A DNA stretch of 34,667 nt. Origin: Alphaproteobacteria bacterium (GTDB taxonomy: Bacteria; Pseudomonadota; Alphaproteobacteria; Bin95). A model generated the notes under the pieces. The model ran no database searches. It saw only the letters and a program-made list of their open reading frames with translations, and had not been told where the DNA came from. Numbering within the stretch: position 1 is the stretch's first letter; each line of letters opens with the position of its first letter. Below are positions 7,398 through 14,280 of this stretch, one piece after another. Location of the stretch: NCBI GenBank assembly GCA_022825195.1, contig JAJDYL010000123.1:1-34667 (forward strand). Reading direction: 5' to 3'. A program made the translations under genes and the position numbers.

Positions 7398-8528
7398 TCA
7401 GATGCAGTAGGTCGCAAGCGGCGGCAGGCCGTTGAAATTGACCGAACTGTAGGAGGCCGTGTAGGCGCCGGCGGACTCGATGGCCACCCTGTCGCCGACC
7501 TCCAGCGCGAGCGGCAGACGGTAATTGCTGCGCTGGTAGAGCACGTCGGCCTCGTCGCAGGTGGGCCCCGCCAGCACGACCGGGCCGCATTCGGTCCCGT
7601 CGCGGTCCGTGGTGATCCGGTACTGGATCGCCTCGTCCATGGTCTCGATCAGGCCGCCGAACTTGCCGATGTCGAGATAGACCCAGCGTTCCTCGTCCCG
7701 GTAGCCCTTCCGCGAAATCAGCACGACCTCGCTCTGGACGAGGCCGGCGTCGCCCACCAGCGCCCGGCCCGGCTCGACGATCAGGCCGGGGATCCGGTTG
7801 CCGAAATGGTTTCGGGCGGCCTCGGCCAGCGCCGCCACGTGCTCCTGCGCGCCCGGTCCCTCCTTGCGGGTGCGCGCCGGGAAGCCGCCGCCGACATTCA
7901 CCATGCCGAGCTTCACGCCCGCTTCGTCAAGCGCGGTGAACAGCATGGCCGTCTGGCCGAAGGCCACGTCCCACTGGCGCACGTCGCGCTGCTGCGAGCC
8001 GATATGGAAAGAGAGGCCGTAGGGTTCGAGGCCGAGCCGCCCGGCTTCCAGCATGAGGTCGCGGGCCATGTCGAGCTCGCAGCCGAATTTGCGCCCGAGC
8101 GGCCAGTCCGCGCCTTCCCCGGTCATGGCGATGCGGCAATAGACGCGGGCGCCCGGCGCGGCGTCCGCCAGCTTGTGCAGCTCGCCCCGGCTGTCGAAGG
8201 CGAACAGGTCCACGCCGAGCCTGTGGGCGGCCTCGATGTCGGCGGACTTCTTGATCGTGTTGCCGAAGGAGAGGCGGCGGGGCGGCGCGCCGGCGGCGAG
8301 GCAGTCCCTTATCTCGTAGATGCTGGCGCAGTCGAAGGACGAGCCGAGCCGCACGAGCAGCGAGACGATTTCGGGCGCCGGATTGGCCTTGACGGCGTAA
8401 TAGACCGCCGCCTGCGGCAACAGGCGCGTGAAGGCGAGATAGTTGTCCCGCACGACATCGAGGTCGATGACGAGGCACGGCGTCGGCGGCCGGGACTCGT
8501 CCAGGAATCGGCGAATGCGCGCCGTCAT
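7398..8528 (-). CDS. Ornithine/lysine decarboxylase, PLP-dependent (fold III)
   Basis: A pyridoxal-phosphate decarboxylase of the alanine-racemase-like fold (eukaryotic-type ODC), making putrescine or cadaverine. The PLP lysine is K47 in YYAVKANP; the glycine loop is VNVGGGFP; the phosphate-binding EPGRALVGDAG follows; the active-site cysteine from the partner subunit is C324 in GPTCDEADVLY, the form seen in bacterial lysine/ornithine decarboxylases of this group. Length is 376 residues. ATG 8528 is preceded by a strong GGGAGGG ribosome site with 7 nt spacing. Upstream lies an exceptionally long leader (see separate entries). Ornithine versus lysine preference cannot be decided by eye. Diaminopimelate decarboxylase is less likely, given the length and the Cys-loop. 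Confidence 0.92.
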   Translation of the reverse strand: MTARIRRFLDESRPPTPCLVIDLDVVRDNYLAFTRLLPQAAVYYAVKANPAPEIVSLLVRLGSSFDCASIYEIRDCLAAGAPPRRLSFGNTIKKSADIEAAHRLGVDLFAFDSRGELHKLADAAPGARVYCRIAMTGEGADWPLGRKFGCELDMARDLMLEAGRLGLEPYGLSFHIGSQQRDVRQWDVAFGQTAMLFTALDEAGVKLGMVNVGGGFPARTRKEGPGAQEHVAALAEAARNHFGNRIPGLIVEPGRALVGDAGLVQSEVVLISRKGYRDEERWVYLDIGKFGGLIETMDEAIQYRITTDRDGTECGPVVLAGPTCDEADVLYQRSNYRLPLALEVGDRVAIESAGAYTASYSSVNFNGLPPLATYCI

Positions 8529-8720
8529 CGCATAACCCTCCCAAGGGGCTCCTAACCGCGGCTCGGGGGCGGTCCGGCGGGCGGCTGCAAACCGTCCGTC
8601 TTCCCGCCTGTCGCACCGATACCTCGTTACCGGCCCCCGGCTCGTCCGCCCGGGTGATTTCTTGGCACGTGGGTCATGCGTGGTGCGGCGGCGCAGCAAT
8701 AGGTCCAAAGCGCCCGGCGG

Positions 8721-8909
8721 TCAAATCTTTTCGGCCCGGTTGCCCGGCCCATGGGGGTCCACTCCGCCGGGATGTCGCGGAATGTCATGTTTTGTCATGT
8801 TCCGGATGCGGACGGCGCATAGGCCGTTGCCTGTCAGGGCATATCGCTGCGGTTTCGGACACGGGCGCGGGCATTCCGTCCCGGTTCCCCGGCTTTGCGT
8901 CTTCGGCAT
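8721..8909 (-). CDS. Possible upstream ORF in the decarboxylase leader
   Basis: A 62-codon frame begins at ATG 8909, preceded by AGGAG with 7 nt spacing, the best ribosome site in the leader. It ends at TGA 8721, 192 nt before the decarboxylase. The predicted peptide is rich in Pro, Arg and Cys (ECPRPCPKP early, then VRIRNMTKHDIPRHPGG) and matches no family I recognise. By analogy, the gammaproteobacterial speF leader encodes a short peptide whose translation senses ornithine. The analogy is only positional. The frame could equally be chance in GC-rich DNA; an in-frame start further up (8942) has no ribosome site. Confidence 0.3.
   Translation of the reverse strand: MPKTQSRGTGTECPRPCPKPQRYALTGNGLCAVRIRNMTKHDIPRHPGGVDPHGPGNRAEKI
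8783..8802. repeat. Tandem 10-bp direct repeat
   Basis: TGTCATGTTT is followed directly by TGTCATGTTC: two head-to-tail 10-mers differing at the last base. They lie inside the leader and in the possible upstream ORF, where they encode the NMTKHD segment. One helical turn of spacing would suit a dimeric DNA-binding protein, or the repeat may be part of RNA structure. Confidence 0.5.
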
Positions 8910-8944
8910 GGGGCTTCTCCTCTCGATCCCTCTTCGTTCCATTC

Positions 8945-8972
8945 CCCGCCGCCAGCTTTCCCGAGCGGCGGG
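8945..8972 (-). other. Strong GC hairpin in the decarboxylase leader
   Basis: CCCGCCGC (8945-8952) and GCGGCGGG (8965-8972) pair perfectly over 8 bp around a 12-base loop. It lies 36 nt before the possible upstream ORF start in the transcript. No T tract follows on the minus strand, so it is not an intrinsic terminator. Confidence 0.5.
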
Positions 8973-9024
8973 ACCCTTTTCCGCGCGTATCGCGTGCGCG
9001 GGCGTGTGCGGGCGCGGGCGGGCG

Positions 9025-9131
9025 TTTCGCGCCGGCGCGGTTCGCGCGCCTGATTGCCCGCGCGTGCGAGGCAGGCGCAGGGCGCACGTCTCCCGTCTGT
9101 TTCTCGGGGTGTTTTTTCGCGCCGGCGCGAA
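9025..9131. repeat. Two copies of a GC-rich palindrome 90 bp apart
   Basis: The 15-base string TTTCGCGCCGGCGCG occurs at 9025-9039 and again at 9115-9129. Its core CGCGCCGGCGCG is a perfect 12-bp palindrome, extended to 16 bp in the second copy (9116-9131). Both lie near the 5' end of the decarboxylase leader, where each could form a hairpin or the two could pair with each other. Confidence 0.55.
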
Positions 9132-9180
9132 CCGGAAGACGAAGCGGCCCCGCGCGGATGCCGTTTCTCTCCTCCCGCCT

Positions 9181-9209
9181 CATATAGCCACGGGCAACTC
9201 AGAAAACAA
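9181..9209 (-). promoter_or_regulatory. Promoter of the decarboxylase leader
   Basis: On the minus strand TTGTTT (9209-9204), a 17-base spacer and TATATG (9186-9181) match a sigma-70 promoter well. It sits at the edge of an AT-rich patch (9200-9300). The start would be near 9174. It is the only good promoter I see between the decarboxylase and the next gene, which is what makes the leader so long. Confidence 0.5.
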
Positions 9210-9359
9210 TCCCTTTTCTTGAATTATTTCGTATATTGCGAACAAATTGCATTTGGAGCGGGATCCTTTCGGATTGAAACGACATTGGGGCCAAGTCCGA
9301 AATTGTCGCTCCGGCGGTTGAGCTTGCTTTCCACCGGCTGCGGCGTCATCGCAAGCCAA

Positions 9360-9432
9360 GCATGGGCCCCCGGCTTCCCCGCTCGGAGGCGGGGACAGGC
9401 TCGGTCCGGGGTGACAGTCGGGGGGCCCATGC
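9360..9432. repeat. Intergenic inverted-repeat element
   Basis: The arms GCATGGGCCCCC (9360-9371) and GGGGGCCCATGC (9421-9432) are perfectly complementary over 12 bp. Inside them lies a second hairpin, CCCCGC (9377-9382) with GCGGGG (9389-9394), and the string CCGGGGTGACA. It begins 41 bp downstream of the aminopeptidase stop. The nested-hairpin build resembles the dispersed intergenic repeats common in alphaproteobacteria, and it may also act as a 3' structure for the upstream operon. The stretch 9187-9359 before it is AT-rich at first and shows only a weak inverted repeat (9267-9273 with 9296-9302). Confidence 0.5.
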
Positions 9433-9472
9433 GGTGCGAAGCCGACGCCGGAGATGGGTGCATGCGGTAGGG

Positions 9473-11227
9473 TCAGACCGGGGCGGTGGCGGCTTCCAGC
9501 CAGAGGGGGTCTTCGCAGGCGGCGACCTCGCGCACCTCTGCGTGATAGGCGTTCAGCCAGTCGCGCTCGGCGGGCGTGAGCAGCGCGGTGTCGATCAGGC
9601 GGCGGTCGATGGGTGCGAAGGTCAGCGTCTCGAAGCTCATCATGTCCGGGAAGTCCGGGTCTTCGCGCACCAGCAGCAGGTTCTCGATGCGGATGCCGAA
9701 GGCCCCCGGTTCGTAATAGCCGGGCTCGTTGGAGACGACCATGCCGGGAAGCAGGGGCTCGTCGCCGCTTCTGGCGACGCGCTGTGGGCCCTCATGCACC
9801 GAAAGGTAGCTGCCGACGCCGTGGCCGGTGCCGTGGTCGAAGTCCATACCGCCCTGCCAGAGCGGCGCGCGGGCCAGCGCGTCGAGCTGGGTCCCGGTGG
9901 TCCCCTCGGGGAACCGCGCCGCGGCAAGCGCGATATGCCCCCTGAGCACGCGGGTGAAGCAGGCGCGCTGATGGTCCGTCGGTGTGCCTATGGCGACGGT
10001 GCGGGTGATGTCCGTGGTGCCGTCGAGGAACTGGGCGCCGGAATCGACCAGATAGAGCATGTCCGGCACTATCGGCCGGTCCGTGGCTTCGGTCACTCCG
10101 TAATGTACGACCGCGCCGTTCGGCCCCGCGCCGGAGATGGTCGGGAAGCTGAGGTCGCGGAAGAGCGGCAGCGCTTCGCGGTAGCTGCGCAGGCGGGCGG
10201 CGGCGGAAAGCTCCGTCTGCCCGCCTGAGGGGCCCTCCCGGTCCAGCCATGCGAGAAAGTCCGCCATCGCGCCGGCATCGCGCCGGTGAGCGGCCCTGGC
10301 GCCGGCAATCTCGCCCTCGTTCTTGCAGGCCTTGGGCAGGATGCAGGGGTCGCGTTCGCGCACGATCTCCGCGCCCGCCGCCTCCAGCCGCGACACGACC
10401 CAGGCCGGCGCACGGGCGGCATCGACCTGGACCGTCCTGCCCGCGAGCGCGTCGAGCGCGGACCCGAACGCCTTCGGCGGCGCAAGCGAGACCTCATTGC
10501 CGAGATGCGCGCCCAGGCCCGGCGCGGGCTTTGCCGGATCGACGAACAGTTCCACCTTCCCCTCGCGGTCCAGCACCGCGAAGCTGAGCGGCAGCGGCGT
10601 GTGGGAGACATCGCCGCCGCGCACATTGAGCAGCCAGGCGATGGAGTCGGGCAGGGTCAGCACCGCGGCGTCGCGACCGGCCTCGTCGAGCGCGGCGGCA
10701 AGCTCGCGGCGCTTGTCGGCCGATTCGCGGCCGGCATAGGCGATATCGTGGGCCACCATCGGCGCGTCCGGCGGGGCGGCGCGGTCGGTCCAGACCGCAT
10801 CCAGCGGATTCTCCGGGCAGGCGAGCAGGCGGCCGCCGGCCTCGGCGGCCGCCTTCCCGAACTTCCCGACTTCCTTTTCCACATGCAGCCAGGGGTCGTA
10901 GCCGAGCGCGCCGCCCGCAGGCAGGTTCGCGGCGATCCACTCGGCCGGCGGGTCGTCGCTTATGTGGAGGCACTCGAAGACCCCCGTATCCACCTGCTCC
11001 GGCATTTGCAGCGTGTAGCGGCCGTCGCTGAACACGGCGCCCTTTTCCAGCAGCAGGACGGCGATCCCGGCCGAGCCGGTAAAACCGGTCAGCCAGGCCA
11101 GCCGCGCGGCGCTCGCCGGCACATATTCCCCCTGATATTCGTCCGCGCGCGGCACCAGGAAGCCGGCGAGGCCCCGCCGCGCCATTTCGGCCCGGAGCGC
11201 GTCCACCGCGCGGCGCCGGCCGCTCAT
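9473..11227 (-). CDS. Xaa-Pro aminopeptidase (M24B family, long form)
   Basis: Removes N-terminal residues preceding proline; cytoplasmic metalloenzyme. The 584-residue length fits the three-domain (N1, N2, catalytic) form. The five metal ligands are visible: D395 (YLVDSGAQ), D406 (TTDITRT), H469 (DHGTGHGVGS), E501 (SNEPGYY) and E515 (GIRIENLL). The N-terminal domains include DEYQGEYVPASAARLAWLTG and the SDGRYTLQ motif. The ATG overlaps the stop codon of the upstream acyl-CoA dehydrogenase by 4 bp (ATGA), so it is translationally coupled to a catabolic operon. I see no signal peptide. A structured repeat follows the stop. Confidence 0.95.
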   Translation of the reverse strand: MSGRRRAVDALRAEMARRGLAGFLVPRADEYQGEYVPASAARLAWLTGFTGSAGIAVLLLEKGAVFSDGRYTLQMPEQVDTGVFECLHISDDPPAEWIAANLPAGGALGYDPWLHVEKEVGKFGKAAAEAGGRLLACPENPLDAVWTDRAAPPDAPMVAHDIAYAGRESADKRRELAAALDEAGRDAAVLTLPDSIAWLLNVRGGDVSHTPLPLSFAVLDREGKVELFVDPAKPAPGLGAHLGNEVSLAPPKAFGSALDALAGRTVQVDAARAPAWVVSRLEAAGAEIVRERDPCILPKACKNEGEIAGARAAHRRDAGAMADFLAWLDREGPSGGQTELSAAARLRSYREALPLFRDLSFPTISGAGPNGAVVHYGVTEATDRPIVPDMLYLVDSGAQFLDGTTDITRTVAIGTPTDHQRACFTRVLRGHIALAAARFPEGTTGTQLDALARAPLWQGGMDFDHGTGHGVGSYLSVHEGPQRVARSGDEPLLPGMVVSNEPGYYEPGAFGIRIENLLLVREDPDFPDMMSFETLTFAPIDRRLIDTALLTPAERDWLNAYHAEVREVAACEDPLWLEAATAPV

Positions 11228-12273
11228 GCCGCACGACTCCCGGTCAGGAAAGGCCAGAGCGCGTCCGCGCCCTCCGCCGCGACCAGGCGGCCGAGCCGGA
11301 CTGCCCAGGCGCGCTCATTGCCGAACTCGTCCCGCCAGCACCAGAGCCTCCTCGTGCGGTGGTGGAGGGAATGTTCGTAGGTGAAGCCCATGGCGCCGTG
11401 GACCTGGTGCGCGATGGCGGCGCCCTTCGACGCCGCCTCGCCGGTGCGAACCTTGGCCGCCGCGATCGCCGCGACGCCGGCAGGGCCGAAATCCCCGGCC
11501 GCCACGGCCTCGGCTGCGGCATCCACCGCCGCTTCTGCCGCCGCCGCCTCGCCGGCAAGCTCCGCCAACGCATGCTGCACCGCCTGGAAGCGCCCGATGG
11601 GCCGGCCGAATTGCTCCCGCTCCTGCGCGTATTGCACCGACTGGTCGAGCAGCCGGGAGAGCGCGCCCGCCATCTGCGCCGCGCGGACCGCCGCGCCGAC
11701 GAGCAAAAGGCGGTCGGCGTCCAGCCCTTCGGGCGCGGGGGCCGTGCGCAGCGGCCGCACGCCGTCGAACGCGATGTCGTCGCGCGGCTCGCCGGCGAGG
11801 CTCGTTCCCGGCACGAGCGCGCAGGCGTCCCGTTCGACGAGGAGGACGCAGCCGCCCGCCAGCAGCACGACATGCCCGGCATTGCGGGCGAACGGCACCT
11901 GCCGCGCCGTGCCGGAAAGCGCGCCGCGTGCAAGCGCGACGGTATCGGCCGGGCCGGCAGGAGCCACCGTCATCGCGCCGCCCGGCGCGGCCAGGCCGGC
12001 TTGTTCCAGAAGCCAGCCCGCAAGCAATGTCTCCGCCAGCGGCGCCGGGACCGCCCAGGCGCCGGCCGCCTTCAATATGCCGAAGCCGTCGCCGGTCTCC
12101 GCGCCGCCGCCGCCGAGTTCCTCCCGGACCCAGGCCAGCGTGAGGCCGCTTTCCTCCAGCGCCTCCCAGAGCGCCGCCGGCCAGACGCCGTTCTCGGCAT
12201 CGTTGACGACTTCCGGCGGGCAGAGGTCGGCGAGGATGCGCTCCGCCGTGTCGAGGACGATCCGGTCGCTCAT
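11224..12273 (-). CDS. Acyl-CoA dehydrogenase, small/second subunit
   Basis: A 349-residue acyl-CoA dehydrogenase-like flavoprotein subunit. The family's C-terminal helical domain is recognisable in AQEREQFGRPIGRFQAVQH and in HQVHGAMGFTYEHSLHH. The N-terminal half is divergent and rich in Ala/Gly, with few of the usual FAD and substrate contacts. Its ATG overlaps the stop of the other dehydrogenase gene by 4 bp (ATGA). Two adjacent, unequal dehydrogenase genes of this kind encode alpha2-beta2 enzymes in steroid side-chain and related catabolism. That these two form one such enzyme is inference from coupling and from the divergence of this subunit. Confidence 0.88.
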   Translation of the reverse strand: MSDRIVLDTAERILADLCPPEVVNDAENGVWPAALWEALEESGLTLAWVREELGGGGAETGDGFGILKAAGAWAVPAPLAETLLAGWLLEQAGLAAPGGAMTVAPAGPADTVALARGALSGTARQVPFARNAGHVVLLAGGCVLLVERDACALVPGTSLAGEPRDDIAFDGVRPLRTAPAPEGLDADRLLLVGAAVRAAQMAGALSRLLDQSVQYAQEREQFGRPIGRFQAVQHALAELAGEAAAAEAAVDAAAEAVAAGDFGPAGVAAIAAAKVRTGEAASKGAAIAHQVHGAMGFTYEHSLHHRTRRLWCWRDEFGNERAWAVRLGRLVAAEGADALWPFLTGSRAA

Positions 12274-13430
12274 CTGAGGCCCAGTTCCCGCGCGACGATT
12301 CCCTTCAACACCTCGTTGGTGCCGCCGCGAATCGTGGAGGAGGGCACATGGAGCACGCCGTCCGCCAGCACCTTGCCGTAGAGGTCGGGAGACTGGGCCG
12401 CCGCCGCTGCGGGCAGCAGGTTCCGCGCCTCGCGCACGAGTTCGCCCTCGAAACGGGTGCCCAGGTCCTTGACGAGCGCGGCGGCGACCTCCGGCGCCTC
12501 GCCCTCGTCCAGCAGCCTGGATATGCCGAGCGACATGCGCCGCAGCGCCATGGTCCGCGCCGCCAGGACGCCCACCGTCTCGGCGTCCCGCTCGCCCGGC
12601 TCGGGGCCGAGTTCCCGCACCAGCTCCGTCAGCACCGGGAAGGTGGAGAGGAACCGTTCCGGCCCGGAGCGTTCGATGGCGAGCTCGCTCGTCACCTGCC
12701 GCCAGCCGTCCCCGGCCTCGCCGATCACCATGTCGTCCGGCACGAAGGCATCGTCGAACACGGTTTCGTTGAAATGGCGCTCGCCGGCGATGTTGCGGAT
12801 GCCGCGTATCTCGATGCCGGGGGAGCCGAGGTCGATCAGGAACTGCGTCAGGCCGGCGTGGCGGGCCTTCATGTCGCGGGGCGCGGTGCGGACCAGCGCG
12901 ATCATGTAGTGCGAGCGATGGGCGCCGGAGGACCAGATCTTGCGCCCGTTGATCGTCCAGCCGCCATCGACCTTCACTGCCGTCGTGCGGACCGAGGCGA
13001 GGTCGGAGCCCGAGTCGGGCTCGCTCATGCCGATGGCGAAATAGCACTCCCCGGCGGCGATGCGCGGCAGGATCGAGCGCCGCTGCTCCTCCGTCCCGTA
13101 GCGCAGCAGCAGCGGTCCGGACTGGCGGTCGGCGACCCAGTGGGCGGCGCAGGGCGCGCCGGCCGACACCATTTCCTCGGTGACGATGTAGCGGTGCAGC
13201 GCGGGCTTTTCGCCGCCGCCATATTCCTTCGGCCACATCATGCCGAGCCAGCCGCGCGCGCCCATCTTGCGCGACCATTCCGGCGACCAGCCGGAGCCCC
13301 AGCTGTCCGCCATCGGCGTGAAGCCGCCCGACGCCCGTTCTTCGCGGATGAACGCGCGGACTTCCTCCCTGAGCGCCCGCTCCTCAGGGCCGAACTCGAC
13401 CCTCGGGAAGCGGAACCGGTCCCCCGTCAT
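12270..13430 (-). CDS. Acyl-CoA dehydrogenase, large/first subunit
   Basis: A 386-residue flavoprotein oxidising an acyl-CoA to the 2-enoyl-CoA. Features in order: an N-terminal helical domain with RGWLGMMWPKEYGG, the FAD/substrate strand CYFAIGMSEPDSGSDLAS, a middle beta domain (WTINGRKIWSSGAHRSHYM), and the C-terminal domain ending with STIRGGTNEVLKGIVARELG, which carries the flavin-contacting GGTNE motif. The ATG 13430 is preceded by GAGGGG with 7 nt spacing and begins the run of coupled genes with the second subunit and the aminopeptidase. The acyl substrate cannot be read from sequence; the neighbouring hydrolase and enoyl-CoA hydratase suggest a CoA-linked degradation route. Confidence 0.93.
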   Translation of the reverse strand: MTGDRFRFPRVEFGPEERALREEVRAFIREERASGGFTPMADSWGSGWSPEWSRKMGARGWLGMMWPKEYGGGEKPALHRYIVTEEMVSAGAPCAAHWVADRQSGPLLLRYGTEEQRRSILPRIAAGECYFAIGMSEPDSGSDLASVRTTAVKVDGGWTINGRKIWSSGAHRSHYMIALVRTAPRDMKARHAGLTQFLIDLGSPGIEIRGIRNIAGERHFNETVFDDAFVPDDMVIGEAGDGWRQVTSELAIERSGPERFLSTFPVLTELVRELGPEPGERDAETVGVLAARTMALRRMSLGISRLLDEGEAPEVAAALVKDLGTRFEGELVREARNLLPAAAAAQSPDLYGKVLADGVLHVPSSTIRGGTNEVLKGIVARELGLR

Positions 13431-13467
13431 GCTCTATCCCCCTCGCCGGAATGACGCGATTATGCCG

Positions 13468-14274
13468 TCAGGCCGGACGGTCCTCAATCAGCACCATGAC
13501 GGCGCCGTTATTGTGCGCCCGCCCGACAAAGGGCCGGCCGAGGCTGTCCTGCTTTACAGGGATGCCGTTTGCTTCCATCAGGCGGATGGCGAGGTCGGGG
13601 TCGGCGAAGGCTATGACTTGTCCGGCCATGCAGGGCAGGGGCGGCGCGGTCTCGCCGGGGAACAGGTCCGCGAAATCTCCGGCGGAGAGCGCCGCATAGC
13701 CGGCGGGGTCCGCGCCGAAGCCCGCGAGCCGGCTTGCGAGCTCGTCCGGCCGGTTTGAGACGAACAGGCATTGCCGGAGCGCGCGGGCGCCGTTCGGGTG
13801 TTCCAGCAGTTCCGGCCGCCACAGCACCTCCGGCGTCTGGTGCTCGATGACGATGATGCGGCCTTCGGGCCAGCGCTCGTCGCGGGAGAAGATATTGCGG
13901 AAGCGCATTTCCCCCGCCGGCGTCGAGCGGGCGCGCCGCACCGGCGGGGCGAAACCCTGCGCCGCCATGCCGGGCCACGCCTCGTCCGCCGACGCGCAGC
14001 GGAAGGCCGCGATGTGGATGCCTTCATGCCGGGCCATGAAATGCGACCACGGGTTGAAGCGGCCGGGCGCGCGAATGCCGATCAGCTCCAGATAGCCCTC
14101 GCGGAAGAGCGCGCAGCGGTTGGCGGTGGCCCAGGGCTGCATGCCGCCTGCGCCCGGCACCGCGCCCTGCTGCGGCGTTTCGGGAGAGAGCAGGAAGCCC
14201 AGCCGCTCCCAGGCGGCGGCGCCCGCGTCGAGATCGGCGCGCATCTGGCCGGTATGGTCGAGAGGGAAGGCCAT
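13468..14274 (-). CDS. VOC-superfamily (glyoxalase-like) protein
   Basis: A 268-residue protein of the vicinal-oxygen-chelate type, most like the Glyoxalase_3 group. It opens with FPLDHTGQMRADLDAGAAAW, the typical first beta-alpha-beta unit in which the His can be a metal ligand; a central segment RIIVIEHQTPEVLW and a C-terminal VIAFADPDLAIRLMEANGI complete the two-module build. The enzymatic role is unknown. It lies 37 bp downstream of the alpha/beta hydrolase's coding direction partner group: the gene ends 37 bp before the large dehydrogenase start and begins 6 bp after the alpha/beta hydrolase stop, all on minus, so it probably belongs to the same transcription unit. No ribosome site stands out, which suggests coupling to the hydrolase. 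Confidence 0.82.
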   Translation of the reverse strand: MAFPLDHTGQMRADLDAGAAAWERLGFLLSPETPQQGAVPGAGGMQPWATANRCALFREGYLELIGIRAPGRFNPWSHFMARHEGIHIAAFRCASADEAWPGMAAQGFAPPVRRARSTPAGEMRFRNIFSRDERWPEGRIIVIEHQTPEVLWRPELLEHPNGARALRQCLFVSNRPDELASRLAGFGADPAGYAALSAGDFADLFPGETAPPLPCMAGQVIAFADPDLAIRLMEANGIPVKQDSLGRPFVGRAHNNGAVMVLIEDRPA

Positions 14275-14280
14275 CGCCGG

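Larger units (their letters stand above)
8529..9174 (-). promoter_or_regulatory. Long structured leader of the decarboxylase mRNA
   Basis: About 645 nt lie between the predicted transcription start (about 9174) and the decarboxylase ATG, far more than any other gene here has. No convincing protein gene fits on either strand. The stretch holds a strong hairpin (8945-8972), two copies of a GC palindrome, a tandem 10-mer, a possible upstream ORF (8721-8909) with a good ribosome site, a further GGCGGG/CCCGCC pairing about 40-75 nt before the start, and an ACCGC/GCGGT pairing about 30 nt before the ATG, next to the ribosome site. Established: a cis-regulatory RNA called the speF motif is known upstream of ornithine decarboxylase genes in alphaproteobacteria. 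Inference: this leader is, or contains, that element; I cannot verify the match by eye. Confidence 0.5.

Noticed and set aside
4951..7410. An 819-codon plus-strand frame across mobA, SDR, xthA and erpA
   Set aside because: Runs through mobA out of frame and then antisense to three recognised genes; composition is Arg/Ala/Gly-rich without motifs.
8785..9183. A 132-codon basic frame in the decarboxylase leader
   Set aside because: No family, very high Arg/Ala/Pro content, and it begins at the -10 box of the predicted promoter, which would make it untranslatable.
8529..9472. A cobalamin riboswitch or tRNA gene in the large intergenic gap
   Set aside because: I looked for a B12-box-like string and for cloverleaf and T-loop patterns on both strands and found none.
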